Shown here: positions 47,764 through 56,405 of the stretch, piece after piece
Numbering within the stretch: the first letter of the stretch is position 1
Layout of the letters: each line of letters opens with the position of its first letter
Origin: Candidatus Ligilactobacillus avistercoris
GTDB taxonomy: Bacteria; Bacillota; Bacilli; Lactobacillales; Lactobacillaceae
NCBI GenBank assembly: GCA_019119415.1
Contig: DWXB01000009.1
Span: 1-64,000 of the forward strand
DNA length: 64,000 bases
Direction of reading: 5' to 3'
Notes under the pieces: generated by a model
What the model saw: the letters and a program-made list of their open reading frames with translations, nothing else
What the model was told of the DNA's origin: nothing
Databases searched by the model: none
Position numbers and translations under genes: made by a program

Positions 47764-47792
47764 AGAGTCCGGGCGACCGGGCTCTTTTTTGT
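47764..47792 (+). terminator. terminator after rplA
   Basis: AAGAGTCCGG (47764-47773) pairs with CCGGGCTCTT (47777-47786) with one G-T pair and then TTTT. Confidence 0.85.
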
Positions 47793-47810
47793 TATTCCTT
47801 TATTTGGCCG

Positions 47811-47839
47811 TTGACGCAGTAAATAAAGCATGGTAACCT
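47811..47839 (+). promoter_or_regulatory. rplJL promoter
   Basis: TTGACG (47811-47816) and TAACCT (47834-47839) are separated by 17 bp with an upstream TGG (extended -10). Confidence 0.6.
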
Positions 47840-47845
47840 AAGAGA

Positions 47846-47992
47846 GGTCAATTTGATATGATTCTACCTAAGACTCAGGTGGCATTCGCCTTAATATCCT
47901 GCCGAGGAGATAATTATTTATCGGAACTCTCTATGTCTTAGTGGATGGAGGGCTTTTTTATTGCCCGTTGACACACTGACTGGGAGGTGAAT
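47846..47992 (+). ncRNA. L10 leader (ribosomal protein autoregulatory RNA)
   Basis: The 150-nt leader contains CCTGCCGAGGAGATAA near 47900, the conserved core of the Firmicutes L10 leader, then a distal stem ending GTGGATGGAGGGCTTTTTTA near 47940-47960. In this class, the L10-(L12) complex binds the leader and reduces expression of its own operon, partly through the T-run hairpin. Ends are approximate. Confidence 0.85.
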
Positions 47993-47995
47993 CAA

Positions 47996-48499
47996 TTGAG
48001 TAAGGAAGTTATCGCAAAGAAGGCCGCAGTCGTCGACGAAGTTGCTAAGAAGTTCGAGGATTGCGTTGCAAACGTTGTTGTGGACTACCGGGGCTTAACC
48101 GTTGAGGAAGTCACGGATCTGCGGAAGCAGCTGCGGGAAGCCGGCGTTGAGATGCGCGTTATCAAGAACACGTACCTTAAGCGGGCCGTTAAGCAGGCCG
48201 GCATCGAAGGCTTAGACGACATGTTCGTTGGCCCGACAGCCGTTGCTTTCACTAACGACGACGTTACGGCACCAGCACGGATTCTGGCTAAGTTTGCTGA
48301 GGATCATGAAAACCTTGAATTACGGGGTGGTATGATCGAAGGGAAGGTTGCTTCACTCGAAGAAATCCAGGCCCTCTCCAAGCTGCCGAACCGCGAAGGG
48401 CTGCTTTCAATGTTACTGTCTGTTCTGCAGGCACCAGTTCGGAACGTCGCATACGCCGTCAAGGCCGTTGCCGACAGCAAGGACGAAGATGCTGCATAG
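47996..48499 (+). CDS. rplJ: 50S ribosomal protein L10
   Basis: A 167-residue protein ([20 protein letters not shown] ... [15 protein letters not shown]). It forms the base of the L7/L12 stalk. TTG at 47996 is taken as start because GGAGGTG lies seven bases before it; the in-frame GTG at 47987 is part of that site. Confidence 0.96.
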   Translation: MSKEVIAKKAAVVDEVAKKFEDCVANVVVDYRGLTVEEVTDLRKQLREAGVEMRVIKNTYLKRAVKQAGIEGLDDMFVGPTAVAFTNDDVTAPARILAKFAEDHENLELRGGMIEGKVASLEEIQALSKLPNREGLLSMLLSVLQAPVRNVAYAVKAVADSKDEDAA

Positions 48500-48547
48500 T
48501 TGTGCGGCTTAAGCCACGACATTTCATAATAAACGGAGGTAAATAAA

Positions 48548-48916
48548 ATGGCTTTAGATACAGATAAGATCATTGCTGACTTAAAGGAAGCCAGCATCCT
48601 TGAATTAAACGACTTAGTTAAGGCAATCGAAGACGAATTCGGCGTTTCAGCTGCTGCTCCGGTTGCAGCTGCAGGTGCTGCAGGTGCTGACGGCGCTGCT
48701 GAGAAGTCAGAGTTTGACATCGAATTGACGGCTGCCGGCGACGCTAAGGTTAAGACGATCAAGGTGGTTAAGGAAATCACTGGTCTTGGTCTTAAGGACG
48801 CTAAGGGTCTTGTTGACAACGCTCCTTCAGTTATCAAGGAAGGCGTTGCTAAGGACGAAGCCGAAGACATCAAGAGCAAGATCGAAGAAACGGGTGCTAC
48901 GGTTACGCTTAAGTAA
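48548..48916 (+). CDS. rplL: 50S ribosomal protein L7/L12
   Basis: A 122-residue stalk protein with the N-terminal dimer domain ([20 protein letters not shown]), an Ala/Gly-rich hinge and the C-terminal factor-binding domain ([19 protein letters not shown]). The ATG follows ACGGAGGTAAATAAA. Confidence 0.98.
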   Translation: MALDTDKIIADLKEASILELNDLVKAIEDEFGVSAAAPVAAAGAAGADGAAEKSEFDIELTAAGDAKVKTIKVVKEITGLGLKDAKGLVDNAPSVIKEGVAKDEAEDIKSKIEETGATVTLK

Positions 48917-48941
48917 TTACCCGGAGAAAAGGTCAATGCAA

Positions 48942-48972
48942 ACAGCGGTGGTTTTCCACTGCTGTTTTTTTA
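48942..48972 (+). terminator. terminator after rplL
   Basis: ACAGCGGTGG (48942-48951) pairs with CCACTGCTGT (48956-48965) across TTTT with one G-T pair, followed by TTTTTT. Confidence 0.9.
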
Positions 48973-49017
48973 TAGCATGGCATGTGGTAGGATTTAGCAT
49001 TTTGTTAAGCGAAGCCA

Positions 49018-49046
49018 TTGAACTTTATGTGGTGTTAGCATATGAT
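49018..49046 (+). promoter_or_regulatory. promoter of the candidate small RNA
   Basis: TTGAAC (49018-49023) and TATGAT (49041-49046) are separated by exactly 17 bp. No open reading frame of note follows before the terminator at 49133. Confidence 0.6.
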
Positions 49047-49052
49047 GATGCT

Positions 49053-49166
49053 GTTGATGAAAAACATACCAGCAGGATAGCTACCTGCAAAAGCGTCTGC
49101 GTTGTGTTCATCACAACGCACGTACATAAAATGACCTCTTGTCGTAGTGGCAAGAGGTCGTTTTTG
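49053..49166 (+). ncRNA. candidate ~115-nt small RNA or terminated leader before mprF
   Basis: This ~400-bp gap between rplL and mprF holds no gene. Three stems follow the promoter in order: GCAGG/CCTGC (49072-49088), TGCGTTGTG/CACAACGCA (49098-49120, perfect 9 bp) and GACCTCTTG/CAAGAGGTC (49133-49159, perfect 9 bp) followed by GTTTTT, a canonical terminator. Promoter plus three hairpins plus terminator and no coding potential describe a free-standing small RNA. A premature-termination riboswitch for mprF is the alternative. No known family is recognised. Confidence 0.5.
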
Positions 49167-49173
49167 CTATAAT
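49165..49173 (+). promoter_or_regulatory. extended -10 promoter for mprF fused to a terminator T-run
   Basis: TGCTATAAT (49165-49173) is an extended -10 element directly after the small RNA terminator. The ~145-nt mprF leader that follows contains GTTATG/CATAAC and AATGTA/TACATT stems. Confidence 0.55.
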
Positions 49174-49322
49174 AATGCGGGTAATATAAAAAATGTAAAG
49201 AGCAGTTGAAAAGGCTGTTTTTGTACATTAAATGGTCGGAAAAAAGTTATGTTTCCTACAAATGCCTCCATAACAAGGTTATTGGTGATAATTGAAAGGA
49301 CATAACACGAGGAGGAACACGC

Positions 49323-51932
49323 GTGATTAAGCAAGCGTACGAACGAATTAAGAACTTTATCGGGCGAAACTTTACGGTGATTAAGGTCCTGTTTGCCTTT
49401 TTGGTTTTCACCTTTGTTGCGTATGAAATCGGCCAGATTTTCAAAAAACTTGACTGGGCCCACGTTGGCGCCAGTTTGATGGCCAGAACGCCCCTGGAAA
49501 TTATCATTATGTTGGTGGGCGGACTAATTGCGGTCGCTCCAATGTTGGGGTACGATTTCATGATTGTCAAGTTTTTGCCGGAGAACTATACCGTTCCGTA
49601 CGTTGTGCGGAGTGGGTGGATTACCAACACCTTCACTAACATTGCGGGGTTTGGCGGGGTGCTTGGCGCCACGCTGCGGGCTAATTTCTACAACAAAAAT
49701 GCCACGAAGAAGCAGGTACTTTACGCCATCTCAAAGATTGCGTTGTTCTTACTGGCGGGGTTATCAATTTACTGTTGGGTGGCCCTCCTGATGATGTTTG
49801 GGCTGGGAATTGGGCACCACTTCCACAACTACGCCGTGTGGCTGTTAGGCGGGGGGCTGTACTTCCCCGTCCTATTTTGCGTGACGAAGTTCAAGGATAA
49901 CGCCTTTTTCGGGGACCTCACCCTCAAGCGTGAGGCGGGGTTGATTGCCACGTCAACGTGTGAGTGGGGGCTAGCGGCCCTGTTTTTCCTGTTAATCGGA
50001 GCCATTTTACACCCGCACGTTCACTTGGCAGCGGTCTTCCCGCTGTACATAATTGCCGAGGTCGTGGGAATTATCTCGCTAGTCCCAGGAGGGTTGGGTT
50101 CGTTTGACGTGTTCATGCTGATTGGGTTGACGGCCCTCCACGTTCCGAGCGCCGTGGCCGTGGCGTGGTTGCTCTTATTCCGGCTGTTCTACTACATTGT
50201 GCCGTTCCTGGTCGGGTTGGTCTTCTTTGCCCATGATCTGGGCCACCGGGTCAACGAGCACTTTAACGGGTTACCGCGGGCGCTGCTTCATAAGGGGGCG
50301 CACTTCCTGGTGACGGCCTTCATGTACTTCTCAGCGATTTTCATGTTGCTGGAAGCGGCGGTGCCCAACTTTACGTTGAGTAACGGGTTACTGATGAAGC
50401 TGGACACGTATACGTTCCTCTTCCTCAACCAGATTTCCAGCATTATCTTTGCGTTCATGCTGCTGGGGATGGCGCGCGGGATTCAAAATAAGGTGAAGAA
50501 GGCGTTCTGGCCGACGCTGGTGATTCTGGCGGTCGGGATTATAAACACGCTCATTCATGCGTATACGCTGAGTTTAGCGATTTTCTTAGCGGTTGTTTTC
50601 CTGGCGGTGGTGCTTTCCCGCCACGAACTGTACCGTGAACAGCTGCAGTACTCACTCGCTGAGGTGGTTGTTGATACCGCCATTGTGGTCGGGATTGCGC
50701 TCCTGTACGTGGTCGTGGGGATTATCAATGCGCCAAGCACGTTGATTCACCACCACCATCCGCACCACGTCCCGCCGCTGCTCCTCTTCCCGGCGCAGCG
50801 CGTATGGTTGTACGGGTTCATCGGGATTATTATTGCTACGGTCATTCTGGTGGCCATCATGAACTATCTGGCATCGGGGACAAACCCGTTCCAGCGGTTT
50901 GAATACGACGAAGCGCGGATTAAACGCGTAATCAGTATGTACGGGGGCAACGAGGTCAGTCACCTGGCGTTCCTGCAGGATAAGCACCTGTACTATTACA
51001 CGGCTAACGGGGAAGATAAGCTCTTCTTCATGTACCAGCTCAAGGCGGACAAACTTATGATTATGGGCGAGCCGGTCGGGGATCAATCCTACCTGGAAGA
51101 CGCGATTAGTGCGTTAATTACGGCGGCTGACCGCTACGGTTACCAACTGGTCTTTTACGAAATCAACGCGCAGCTGACGTTGCTGCTGCATGAGTACGGC
51201 TACGACTTCATCAAGACGGGCGAAGAGGGGACGGTGGACTTACCATCCTTTACCCTTGCTGGCAAAAAACAACGGGCGCAGCGGGCGCTCATGCACAAGT
51301 TTGAACGGGAGGGTTACACGTTTACGATGGAACCCGCACCTGTTTCCGACCAGTTGATGGCTGAAATGCGGACGGTTTCTGATAGTTGGCTGGACGGTCA
51401 GGTCGAAAAGGGCTTTTCGCTGGGCTTCTTTGATCCGCACTATATAAACGAGGCGCCGGTTGCGCTTGTCCGGGCACAGGACGACACGCTGGTGGCCTTT
51501 GCGACGTTGATGCCGATGGATGACGGGACGTTATCCGTTGACCTGATGCGCCACAGTAAGGATGCGCCGTCCGGTATCATGGACATGATTTTTATCAGTC
51601 TGTTCCAGTACGGGCAGGAACACGATTACCAGCGGTTCAACATGGGGATGGCCCCCCTCTCCAACGTCGGGGAATCGAAGTTTAGCTTTCTCGAGGAAAA
51701 GGCGGCCCACTTCATTTATGAGTACGGCTACAAGCTGTACGGGTTCCAGGGGCTGCGGGCTTACAAGAATAAGTACGTTACCCAGTGGCGGCCGAAGTAC
51801 ACGTCGTACCGAAAACGGAGTTCGGTGGCGATCACGATGCTGCAGTTAATTGCGGTGGTTAACCGCAAGCGGCTTCAGCAGGGGGACCGTACGCCGCGGA
51901 CGATTCTGGTGCCAAAGTTCTTACAACGCTAA
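49323..51932 (+). CDS. mprF: phosphatidylglycerol lysyltransferase/flippase
   Basis: An 869-residue membrane protein. The N-terminal ~500 residues hold about a dozen or more membrane segments (flippase part; SLVPGGLGSFDVF is a conserved motif). The C-terminal ~330 residues are the cytoplasmic GNAT-like synthase domain (DKLMIMGEPVGDQSYLEDAI, RFNMGMAPLSNVGES) that moves lysine (or alanine) from tRNA to phosphatidylglycerol. The result is a less negative envelope and resistance to cationic peptides. The start is GTG at 49323 after GAGGAGGAACACGC. Which amino acid is used cannot be told from sequence. Confidence 0.95.
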   Translation: MIKQAYERIKNFIGRNFTVIKVLFAFLVFTFVAYEIGQIFKKLDWAHVGASLMARTPLEIIIMLVGGLIAVAPMLGYDFMIVKFLPENYTVPYVVRSGWITNTFTNIAGFGGVLGATLRANFYNKNATKKQVLYAISKIALFLLAGLSIYCWVALLMMFGLGIGHHFHNYAVWLLGGGLYFPVLFCVTKFKDNAFFGDLTLKREAGLIATSTCEWGLAALFFLLIGAILHPHVHLAAVFPLYIIAEVVGIISLVPGGLGSFDVFMLIGLTALHVPSAVAVAWLLLFRLFYYIVPFLVGLVFFAHDLGHRVNEHFNGLPRALLHKGAHFLVTAFMYFSAIFMLLEAAVPNFTLSNGLLMKLDTYTFLFLNQISSIIFAFMLLGMARGIQNKVKKAFWPTLVILAVGIINTLIHAYTLSLAIFLAVVFLAVVLSRHELYREQLQYSLAEVVVDTAIVVGIALLYVVVGIINAPSTLIHHHHPHHVPPLLLFPAQRVWLYGFIGIIIATVILVAIMNYLASGTNPFQRFEYDEARIKRVISMYGGNEVSHLAFLQDKHLYYYTANGEDKLFFMYQLKADKLMIMGEPVGDQSYLEDAISALITAADRYGYQLVFYEINAQLTLLLHEYGYDFIKTGEEGTVDLPSFTLAGKKQRAQRALMHKFEREGYTFTMEPAPVSDQLMAEMRTVSDSWLDGQVEKGFSLGFFDPHYINEAPVALVRAQDDTLVAFATLMPMDDGTLSVDLMRHSKDAPSGIMDMIFISLFQYGQEHDYQRFNMGMAPLSNVGESKFSFLEEKAAHFIYEYGYKLYGFQGLRAYKNKYVTQWRPKYTSYRKRSSVAITMLQLIAVVNRKRLQQGDRTPRTILVPKFLQR

Positions 51933-51945
51933 CCAGTGATTTAAC

Positions 51946-51992
51946 AACCACGTAACCGATTACATTTATCCGGTAAATCGGGCGTGGTTTTT
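51946..51992 (+). terminator. terminator after mprF
   Basis: AACCACG (51946-51952) pairs with CGTGGTT (51983-51989) and CCGAT (51956-51960) with ATCGG (51977-51981), followed by TTT. Confidence 0.7.
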
Positions 51993-52000
51993 GTTATAAT
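51992..52000 (+). promoter_or_regulatory. extended -10 promoter of the HAD gene fused to the terminator
   Basis: TGTTATAAT (51992-52000) begins at the end of the terminator's T-run, the same layout as before pcrA. Confidence 0.6.
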
Positions 52001-52038
52001 CAAGAAAAGGGTTACAGCTTAATACGGGGGTGTAAGGA

Positions 52039-52845
52039 ATGCAATCAGTTCCGTTTCGGGCGGTCGCCGTTGATATGGACGGGACCTTTCTTGATGATTA
52101 CAAGCAGTTCGATGAGGACCGGTTTGCCCGGGTCCTTGCGGCATTGCAAGAACATGATATCCAGTTTATTGTTGCAAGCGGGAACCAGTACGAGCGGCTG
52201 GTGAGGTACTTTGAGGCGTTTCCGGCGGTCAGTTACGTTGCGGAAAATGGGGCGCACATTACCAGTCCTGGGATGGCGCCTGTCCGGCACTTTGTTCCCG
52301 CAGACGTGGCGACCACCGTTATCACCCGGTGCCTGGAGTTGGGGCTGGCACCGATGGTATGTGGGGTGCGGCACGCTTACGTTGCCCAGGATGCCCCGGC
52401 GGTTCTCCGGGAGCGGGCGCACTACTACTGTCCGAATTTGGTGGAGGTGGCTGCCCTCGTGCCCCTTCCGGAAAAAACCATTTATCAGGTAACCGTCAAC
52501 GTTGCCCAGAAAGACGAGCAACGGGTGGTTGCCACCCTCACAAAGGGGCTGGAATGGCGGGTAACGGCCCGTCCCAGTGGTAATGGCAGCATTGACCTAA
52601 TTGCCCCAACGGCAACCAAGGCGCAGGGGTTGGCGACGTTACTGGCACACAGTGGCCGGCAACTGGCGGACCTGATTGCGTTTGGCGATGGGGAGAATGA
52701 TTTGGAAATGTTACGGGCGGCCGGGATTAGTTATGCGATGGCCAACGGCAGCCCGGTGGTTCGGCGGACGGCGCAGCTAATCGCCCCGAGTAACAATGAA
52801 GCGGGCGTTCTTCAGGTGTTAGAGCGGTATTTGAAATTAGACTAA
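52039..52845 (+). CDS. Cof-type HAD-superfamily phosphatase
   Basis: A 268-residue cytoplasmic phosphatase. Motif I is VAVDMDGTFLDD (nucleophile Asp13 and the second Asp), motif II contains the Ser of IVASGN, motif III the Lys in TATKAQGL, and motif IV GDGENDLEML. The large C2 cap places it among Cof/YkrA-like enzymes that act on small phosphosugars or nucleotide cofactors. The exact substrate cannot be named. The ATG follows CGGGGGTGTAAGGA. Confidence 0.9.
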   Translation: MQSVPFRAVAVDMDGTFLDDYKQFDEDRFARVLAALQEHDIQFIVASGNQYERLVRYFEAFPAVSYVAENGAHITSPGMAPVRHFVPADVATTVITRCLELGLAPMVCGVRHAYVAQDAPAVLRERAHYYCPNLVEVAALVPLPEKTIYQVTVNVAQKDEQRVVATLTKGLEWRVTARPSGNGSIDLIAPTATKAQGLATLLAHSGRQLADLIAFGDGENDLEMLRAAGISYAMANGSPVVRRTAQLIAPSNNEAGVLQVLERYLKLD

Positions 52846-52849
52846 TAAT

Positions 52850-52887
52850 AAATGGACTGTGACGAAAAGTCGCAGTCCATTTGTTTT
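52850..52887. terminator. bidirectional terminator between the HAD and CDF genes
   Basis: A 14-bp stem (52850-52863 with 52869-52882, one G-T pair) with loop GAAAA lies between convergent genes, with T-rich sequence on the plus side and A-rich sequence on the other. Confidence 0.8.
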
Positions 52888-52902
52888 GGTCCGTCCTGAA
52901 AA

Positions 52903-53784
52903 TTAATGATCAATGTTAAACATCCGCTCGTTTTGTCCGCGGTGGCACTCCGCCTGAATGGTGACGTGGCTAATGTGGTACTTCCGGCGCAGTAGCGCGC
53001 CGATTTCCTGGTACAATTGTTCGGCTTCGCTGAGTTTAATATCGTCGCAGTTGACGTGGGCCGAAAAAATGATGCGGTGCTCGTCAACGGACCAGGCGTG
53101 GACGTGGTGGACGGCGTTGACCTGAGGCAGGGCGGTAATATCACGAATGATGGCCTGATAATCAAGCTGTGGTGCCCGCTGCATGAGAATGCTGGTGGTT
53201 TTTTTGATAATCGGCAGGGCCTCATACGCAATGTAAAGCGCTACGGCTGCCGAAACCAGCGGGTCCAGCCAGTGAACGGGCCACACCATGAGGATTAACC
53301 CCGTCACGGTGACCCCAATCGAACTCAGCCCGTCCGCTAAAACGTGCAGGTAAGTGGCCTTAATGTTCAGGTTGGTGGCACTGCCCGCATGAAGAAGCGC
53401 CGCTGACAGCAAGTTCGCAACCGTGCTAATGACGGCCACCCCCGTCATCACTTCACCGTTAACGGTCGTAGGATGAAACAGGCGTTGCAGGGCAGCCCCG
53501 ATAATAAACAGTGCCATGACGACAAGCAATCCTGCGTTAAGAAACGCCGAAATAATTTCCGCTCGGCGGTAACCAAAGGTCTGTTCGGCAGTTCCGGGGC
53601 GCCGGGCTAAGCGGTGTGCCCCGTAGCTAATGACGACGGTGACCGTATCGCTCAGGTTGTGACCGGCGTCAGCAAGGAGTGCTAAACTGCCGGCAAACAG
53701 TCCCCCTAAGAATTCAAAAACGGTAATGAGGGCGTTAAGCAGGGTCACCCAGAAAAAACGGGCAGGATGAACATCCTGGTGCAT
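52903..53784 (-). CDS. CDF-family metal cation exporter (CzcD/ZitB-like)
   Basis: A 293-residue protein with six membrane segments. The metal site residues are His42 and Asp46 (HNLSD) and His147 and Asp151 (HVLAD), the HD-HD pattern of zinc/cadmium exporters. A cytoplasmic C-terminal domain (VNAVHHVHAWSVDEHRI) follows. It would pump Zn(II) out against protons. The ATG at 53784 follows GAAGGGAGGACTTACC. A TGATAATTATCA palindrome lies upstream of its promoter. Confidence 0.92.
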   Translation of the reverse strand: MHQDVHPARFFWVTLLNALITVFEFLGGLFAGSLALLADAGHNLSDTVTVVISYGAHRLARRPGTAEQTFGYRRAEIISAFLNAGLLVVMALFIIGAALQRLFHPTTVNGEVMTGVAVISTVANLLSAALLHAGSATNLNIKATYLHVLADGLSSIGVTVTGLILMVWPVHWLDPLVSAAVALYIAYEALPIIKKTTSILMQRAPQLDYQAIIRDITALPQVNAVHHVHAWSVDEHRIIFSAHVNCDDIKLSEAEQLYQEIGALLRRKYHISHVTIQAECHRGQNERMFNIDH

Positions 53785-53822
53785 GGTAAGTCCTCCCTTC
53801 GAATAAGTTTGTTCCATAGATT

Positions 53823-53851
53823 ATGATACGGGGCATTAAGAGAAAGTTCAA
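53823..53851 (-). promoter_or_regulatory. promoter of the CDF exporter gene
   Basis: On the minus strand TTGAAC (53851-53846) and TATCAT (53828-53823) are separated by 17 bp. Confidence 0.55.
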
Positions 53852-53875
53852 CGGTAGGATAAATGGGGTTATATG

Positions 53876-53887
53876 TGATAATTATCA
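53876..53887. promoter_or_regulatory. TGATAATTATCA palindrome (possible metalloregulator site)
   Basis: A perfect 12-bp palindrome about 25 bp upstream of the exporter's -35 box. It shares TGATAAT/ATTATCA arms with Fur-family sites (Fur, Zur, PerR) but lacks the central spacer base. Confidence 0.4.
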
Positions 53888-53959
53888 TTAATTTATATAG
53901 TGGCTAAACGCCTTGATCATTAAGGCTTAAACGTTATTTATTCGACGTTAATTAAAATA

Positions 53960-54009
53960 TTCACAAACACAAATAAGCATGCTATACTAGGTGTATGGAA
54001 GCGGTTTCT
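53960..54009 (+). promoter_or_regulatory. pckA promoter with CcpA-type cre site
   Basis: TTCACA (53960-53965) and TATACT (53983-53988) with a 17-bp spacer and a TG extension form the promoter. TGGAAGCGGTTTCT (53996-54009) matches the cre consensus TGNAANCGNTTNCA except in the last base and covers the expected transcription start, so CcpA would block initiation in rich sugar. Confidence 0.7.
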
Positions 54010-54043
54010 TGCGTCCAAATTTATAAAAGGGATAGTGGTTAAT

Positions 54044-55681
54044 ATGAGTACACGCGGAAGTTTCGCCGAGAAGGACATCACGAAGAAGAATCCGGTTTTC
54101 TCCCGGATGCGGACGACGGTGGAGAGTGCGTTTTATGAAAACAACATGCACCACGTGACCGACGTTGCCTCAGCGTACTACTTAGCGAAGAAGGCGCCCA
54201 ACACGATTGTGACGGATATTCCGATTAAGCATACGGATGACCTGGGGTTACCGTCTGACGCCGTGCAGCTGGTTGATAATCACGGGGGCGTTGTCGGACG
54301 GACGGCGGCAGCCCGGCGGCTATTAAACGACCCAACGGTGGATGAAGACGAAATGATGAGTGTGCTGCGGGAGGCCATTTACAGCGGTCATGAGCACAAC
54401 TTTTATAAGACCGACGTTTACGTGGGGTTGGATGAAGACTTTATGGTCGGCGCCCACCTAGCTGTGCCGGAAGGGTTTGAAATGAACCTGCTGTCATACA
54501 TGCTTAACTTCCAGCCGGTGACTGAGGAATACCGCAAACGCTACGCCAACTCGCGGCAGTACGATGAGGGGGACATCTACATCTACGCTAACCCGTACTG
54601 GCATGATGAGCGCTTCCCGCAGGGGTTAGCTCTGTTTGACCCGGAGCATAATGTGGCTGCTATCCTGGGACTGCGGTACTTCGGTGAACTCAAGAAATCG
54701 ACCCTAACCTTAACGTGGGCGACGGCGCACCGCCACGGCTACACCGCCTGCCACGGGGGTGAGAAGGCGTTCCACTTCAAGGACAAGGACGACCGTGTCT
54801 TTGCCGTTTACGGCCTGTCTGGTTCCGGAAAGTCTACGCTGACGCACGCAAAGCACGATGGGAAGTACGACATTACCGTGCTGCATGACGACGCCTTTGT
54901 CATTTCCCGGGAAAACGGGTCGTCGGTTGCCTTAGAACCGTCATACTTCGATAAGACCAACGACTACCTGCCGGGAACGCGGGAAACGACCTACTTCACT
55001 ACGGTGATGAACTGTGGGGTAACGACGGATGCGGCCGGTAAACGGGTATTGGTTACGGAAGACCTGCGGAACGGGAACGGCCGGACGATTAAGACGCGTT
55101 ACGCTTCCTTGAACCGGGTGGACAAGGAACCCGCTCCGATTGACTCCATCTTCTGGATCATGAAGGATAACAGTTTACCACCGGTTGTCCGGCTGGAGGA
55201 CCCGGCACTGGCCGCCACGTTTGGTGCTACGCTCGCCACTAAGCGGTCCACGGCCGAAAACGTGGCTGACCACAATGCCCTTGTGATCGAGCCGTTTGCG
55301 GACCCGTTCCGGGCATACCCACTGGCTGAAGACTACCACGACTTCAAGGAGCTGTTCGCAAAGCAGCACGTCAACTGCTACATCATCAACACGGATAACT
55401 TCATGGGCGAAGACATCAAGAAGGAAACGACGCTGGGAATTCTTGAAACCTTGGTGGATGATAAGGACCAGTGGCAGGCGTTTGGTCCGCTGCCGCACAT
55501 GAGTTACATGCCACTGGAAGGTTACAACGTTGACTTTAATGATAAGGACTACGTTGAAACGCTGAAGGCCCGCCTTGAAGTGCGGTTAAACTGGCTCAAG
55601 CAGTACGAGCAGAACCACGCTGGCGAACAGCTGCCGGACGAACTACTGACGAGTTTAACGACGCTGATTGACAAGCTATAG
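54044..55681 (+). CDS. pckA: phosphoenolpyruvate carboxykinase (ATP)
   Basis: A 545-residue enzyme interconverting oxaloacetate + ATP and phosphoenolpyruvate + CO2 + ADP. The P-loop GLSGSGKSTLT, the metal-binding HDDAFVI and the EPSYFDKT region are those of ATP-type PEPCK. The ATG at 54044 is twelve bases after AAAGGG; a GTG at 54035 is another possible start and would add three residues. A cre-like site suggests catabolite repression. With fumC and frdA in this genome the enzyme could either feed PEP or make oxaloacetate for the reductive branch. Confidence 0.95.
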   Translation: MSTRGSFAEKDITKKNPVFSRMRTTVESAFYENNMHHVTDVASAYYLAKKAPNTIVTDIPIKHTDDLGLPSDAVQLVDNHGGVVGRTAAARRLLNDPTVDEDEMMSVLREAIYSGHEHNFYKTDVYVGLDEDFMVGAHLAVPEGFEMNLLSYMLNFQPVTEEYRKRYANSRQYDEGDIYIYANPYWHDERFPQGLALFDPEHNVAAILGLRYFGELKKSTLTLTWATAHRHGYTACHGGEKAFHFKDKDDRVFAVYGLSGSGKSTLTHAKHDGKYDITVLHDDAFVISRENGSSVALEPSYFDKTNDYLPGTRETTYFTTVMNCGVTTDAAGKRVLVTEDLRNGNGRTIKTRYASLNRVDKEPAPIDSIFWIMKDNSLPPVVRLEDPALAATFGATLATKRSTAENVADHNALVIEPFADPFRAYPLAEDYHDFKELFAKQHVNCYIINTDNFMGEDIKKETTLGILETLVDDKDQWQAFGPLPHMSYMPLEGYNVDFNDKDYVETLKARLEVRLNWLKQYEQNHAGEQLPDELLTSLTTLIDKL

Positions 55682-55755
55682 TTTGGCGCACCGGTGCCCG
55701 TGGAGGGGGATTGATTTGACGATTAAAACGTTACTTGGAAAAAATAACGGTTAAG

Positions 55756-55777
55756 TTTGTAATAAGTTCGTTACAAA
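55756..55777. promoter_or_regulatory. palindrome TTTGTAA-N8-TTACAAA upstream of spx
   Basis: Perfect 7-bp arms (55756-55762 and 55771-55777) lie 25-45 bp upstream of a TATAAT (55803-55808) that has no recognisable -35 box. This position suits an activator or repressor of spx. Confidence 0.45.
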
Positions 55778-55856
55778 GTGTGCGGTTGCTTCCAGAATGG
55801 ATTATAATAGAAACAGTCGATGACGGATAACGGTTTGAAAAGTAAGGAGCGGTCGT

Positions 55857-56255
55857 ATGGTAACGTTATATGTTTCGCCAAGTTGTACGTCATGTCGGAA
55901 AGCACGGGCCTGGTTACAGGAACATGAGATTCCGTTCACTGAACGGAACATCTTCTCAGAACCGCTCACTGTTGATGAGATTAAGCAGATCCTTCAGATG
56001 ACTGAAGACGGGACGGAGGAAATTATTTCGACCCGTTCAAAGGCATACAAGCAGTTGCACGTTGATTTGGACGACCTTCCAATGGGTGAGTTGTTCGATA
56101 TGATTCAGCAGAATCCGGGGCTTCTGCGGCGGCCAATTATTATGGACGAAAAGCGGCTCCAGGTTGGCTACAATGAGGATGAGATTCGGCGGTTCCTGCC
56201 GCGGGAAGTGCGGGCGCTTGAATTACGGCAGGCTCAGGAACTGGCAGAATACTAG
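55857..56255 (+). CDS. spx: redox-sensing regulator Spx
   Basis: A 132-residue ArsC-like protein that binds the alpha subunit C-terminal domain of RNA polymerase and switches on thiol stress genes. The redox switch is Cys10-Thr-Ser-Cys13 ([10 protein letters not shown]), and [20 protein letters not shown] is the conserved C-terminal part. The ATG follows AAGGAGCGGTCGT. It precedes mecA, encoding the adaptor that in Bacillus also regulates proteolysis by ClpCP. Confidence 0.95.
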   Translation: MVTLYVSPSCTSCRKARAWLQEHEIPFTERNIFSEPLTVDEIKQILQMTEDGTEEIISTRSKAYKQLHVDLDDLPMGELFDMIQQNPGLLRRPIIMDEKRLQVGYNEDEIRRFLPREVRALELRQAQELAEY

Positions 56256-56285
56256 TCGATCAACGGTGATCTACCGTTCGAATGA

Positions 56286-56323
56286 CGGGCGGACATGCAG
56301 TGATGCATGTCTGCCCGTTTTTT
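56286..56323 (+). terminator. terminator after spx
   Basis: A 14-bp stem (56286-56299 with 56304-56317, one G-T pair) and GTGA loop are followed by TTTTTT. Confidence 0.92.
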
Positions 56324-56405
56324 AGCACTGAGTGGGGGACTTTCACCCCGACGCGAAAACGGGTATGATGGTTATTAAGGAGATTGCGGACGGAAGGTGA
56401 GTTAG

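Noticed and set aside
55716-55754. 12-codon TTG-started frame after pckA
   Set aside because: It has a GGAGGGGG-like site but too few codons and no resemblance; probably chance.
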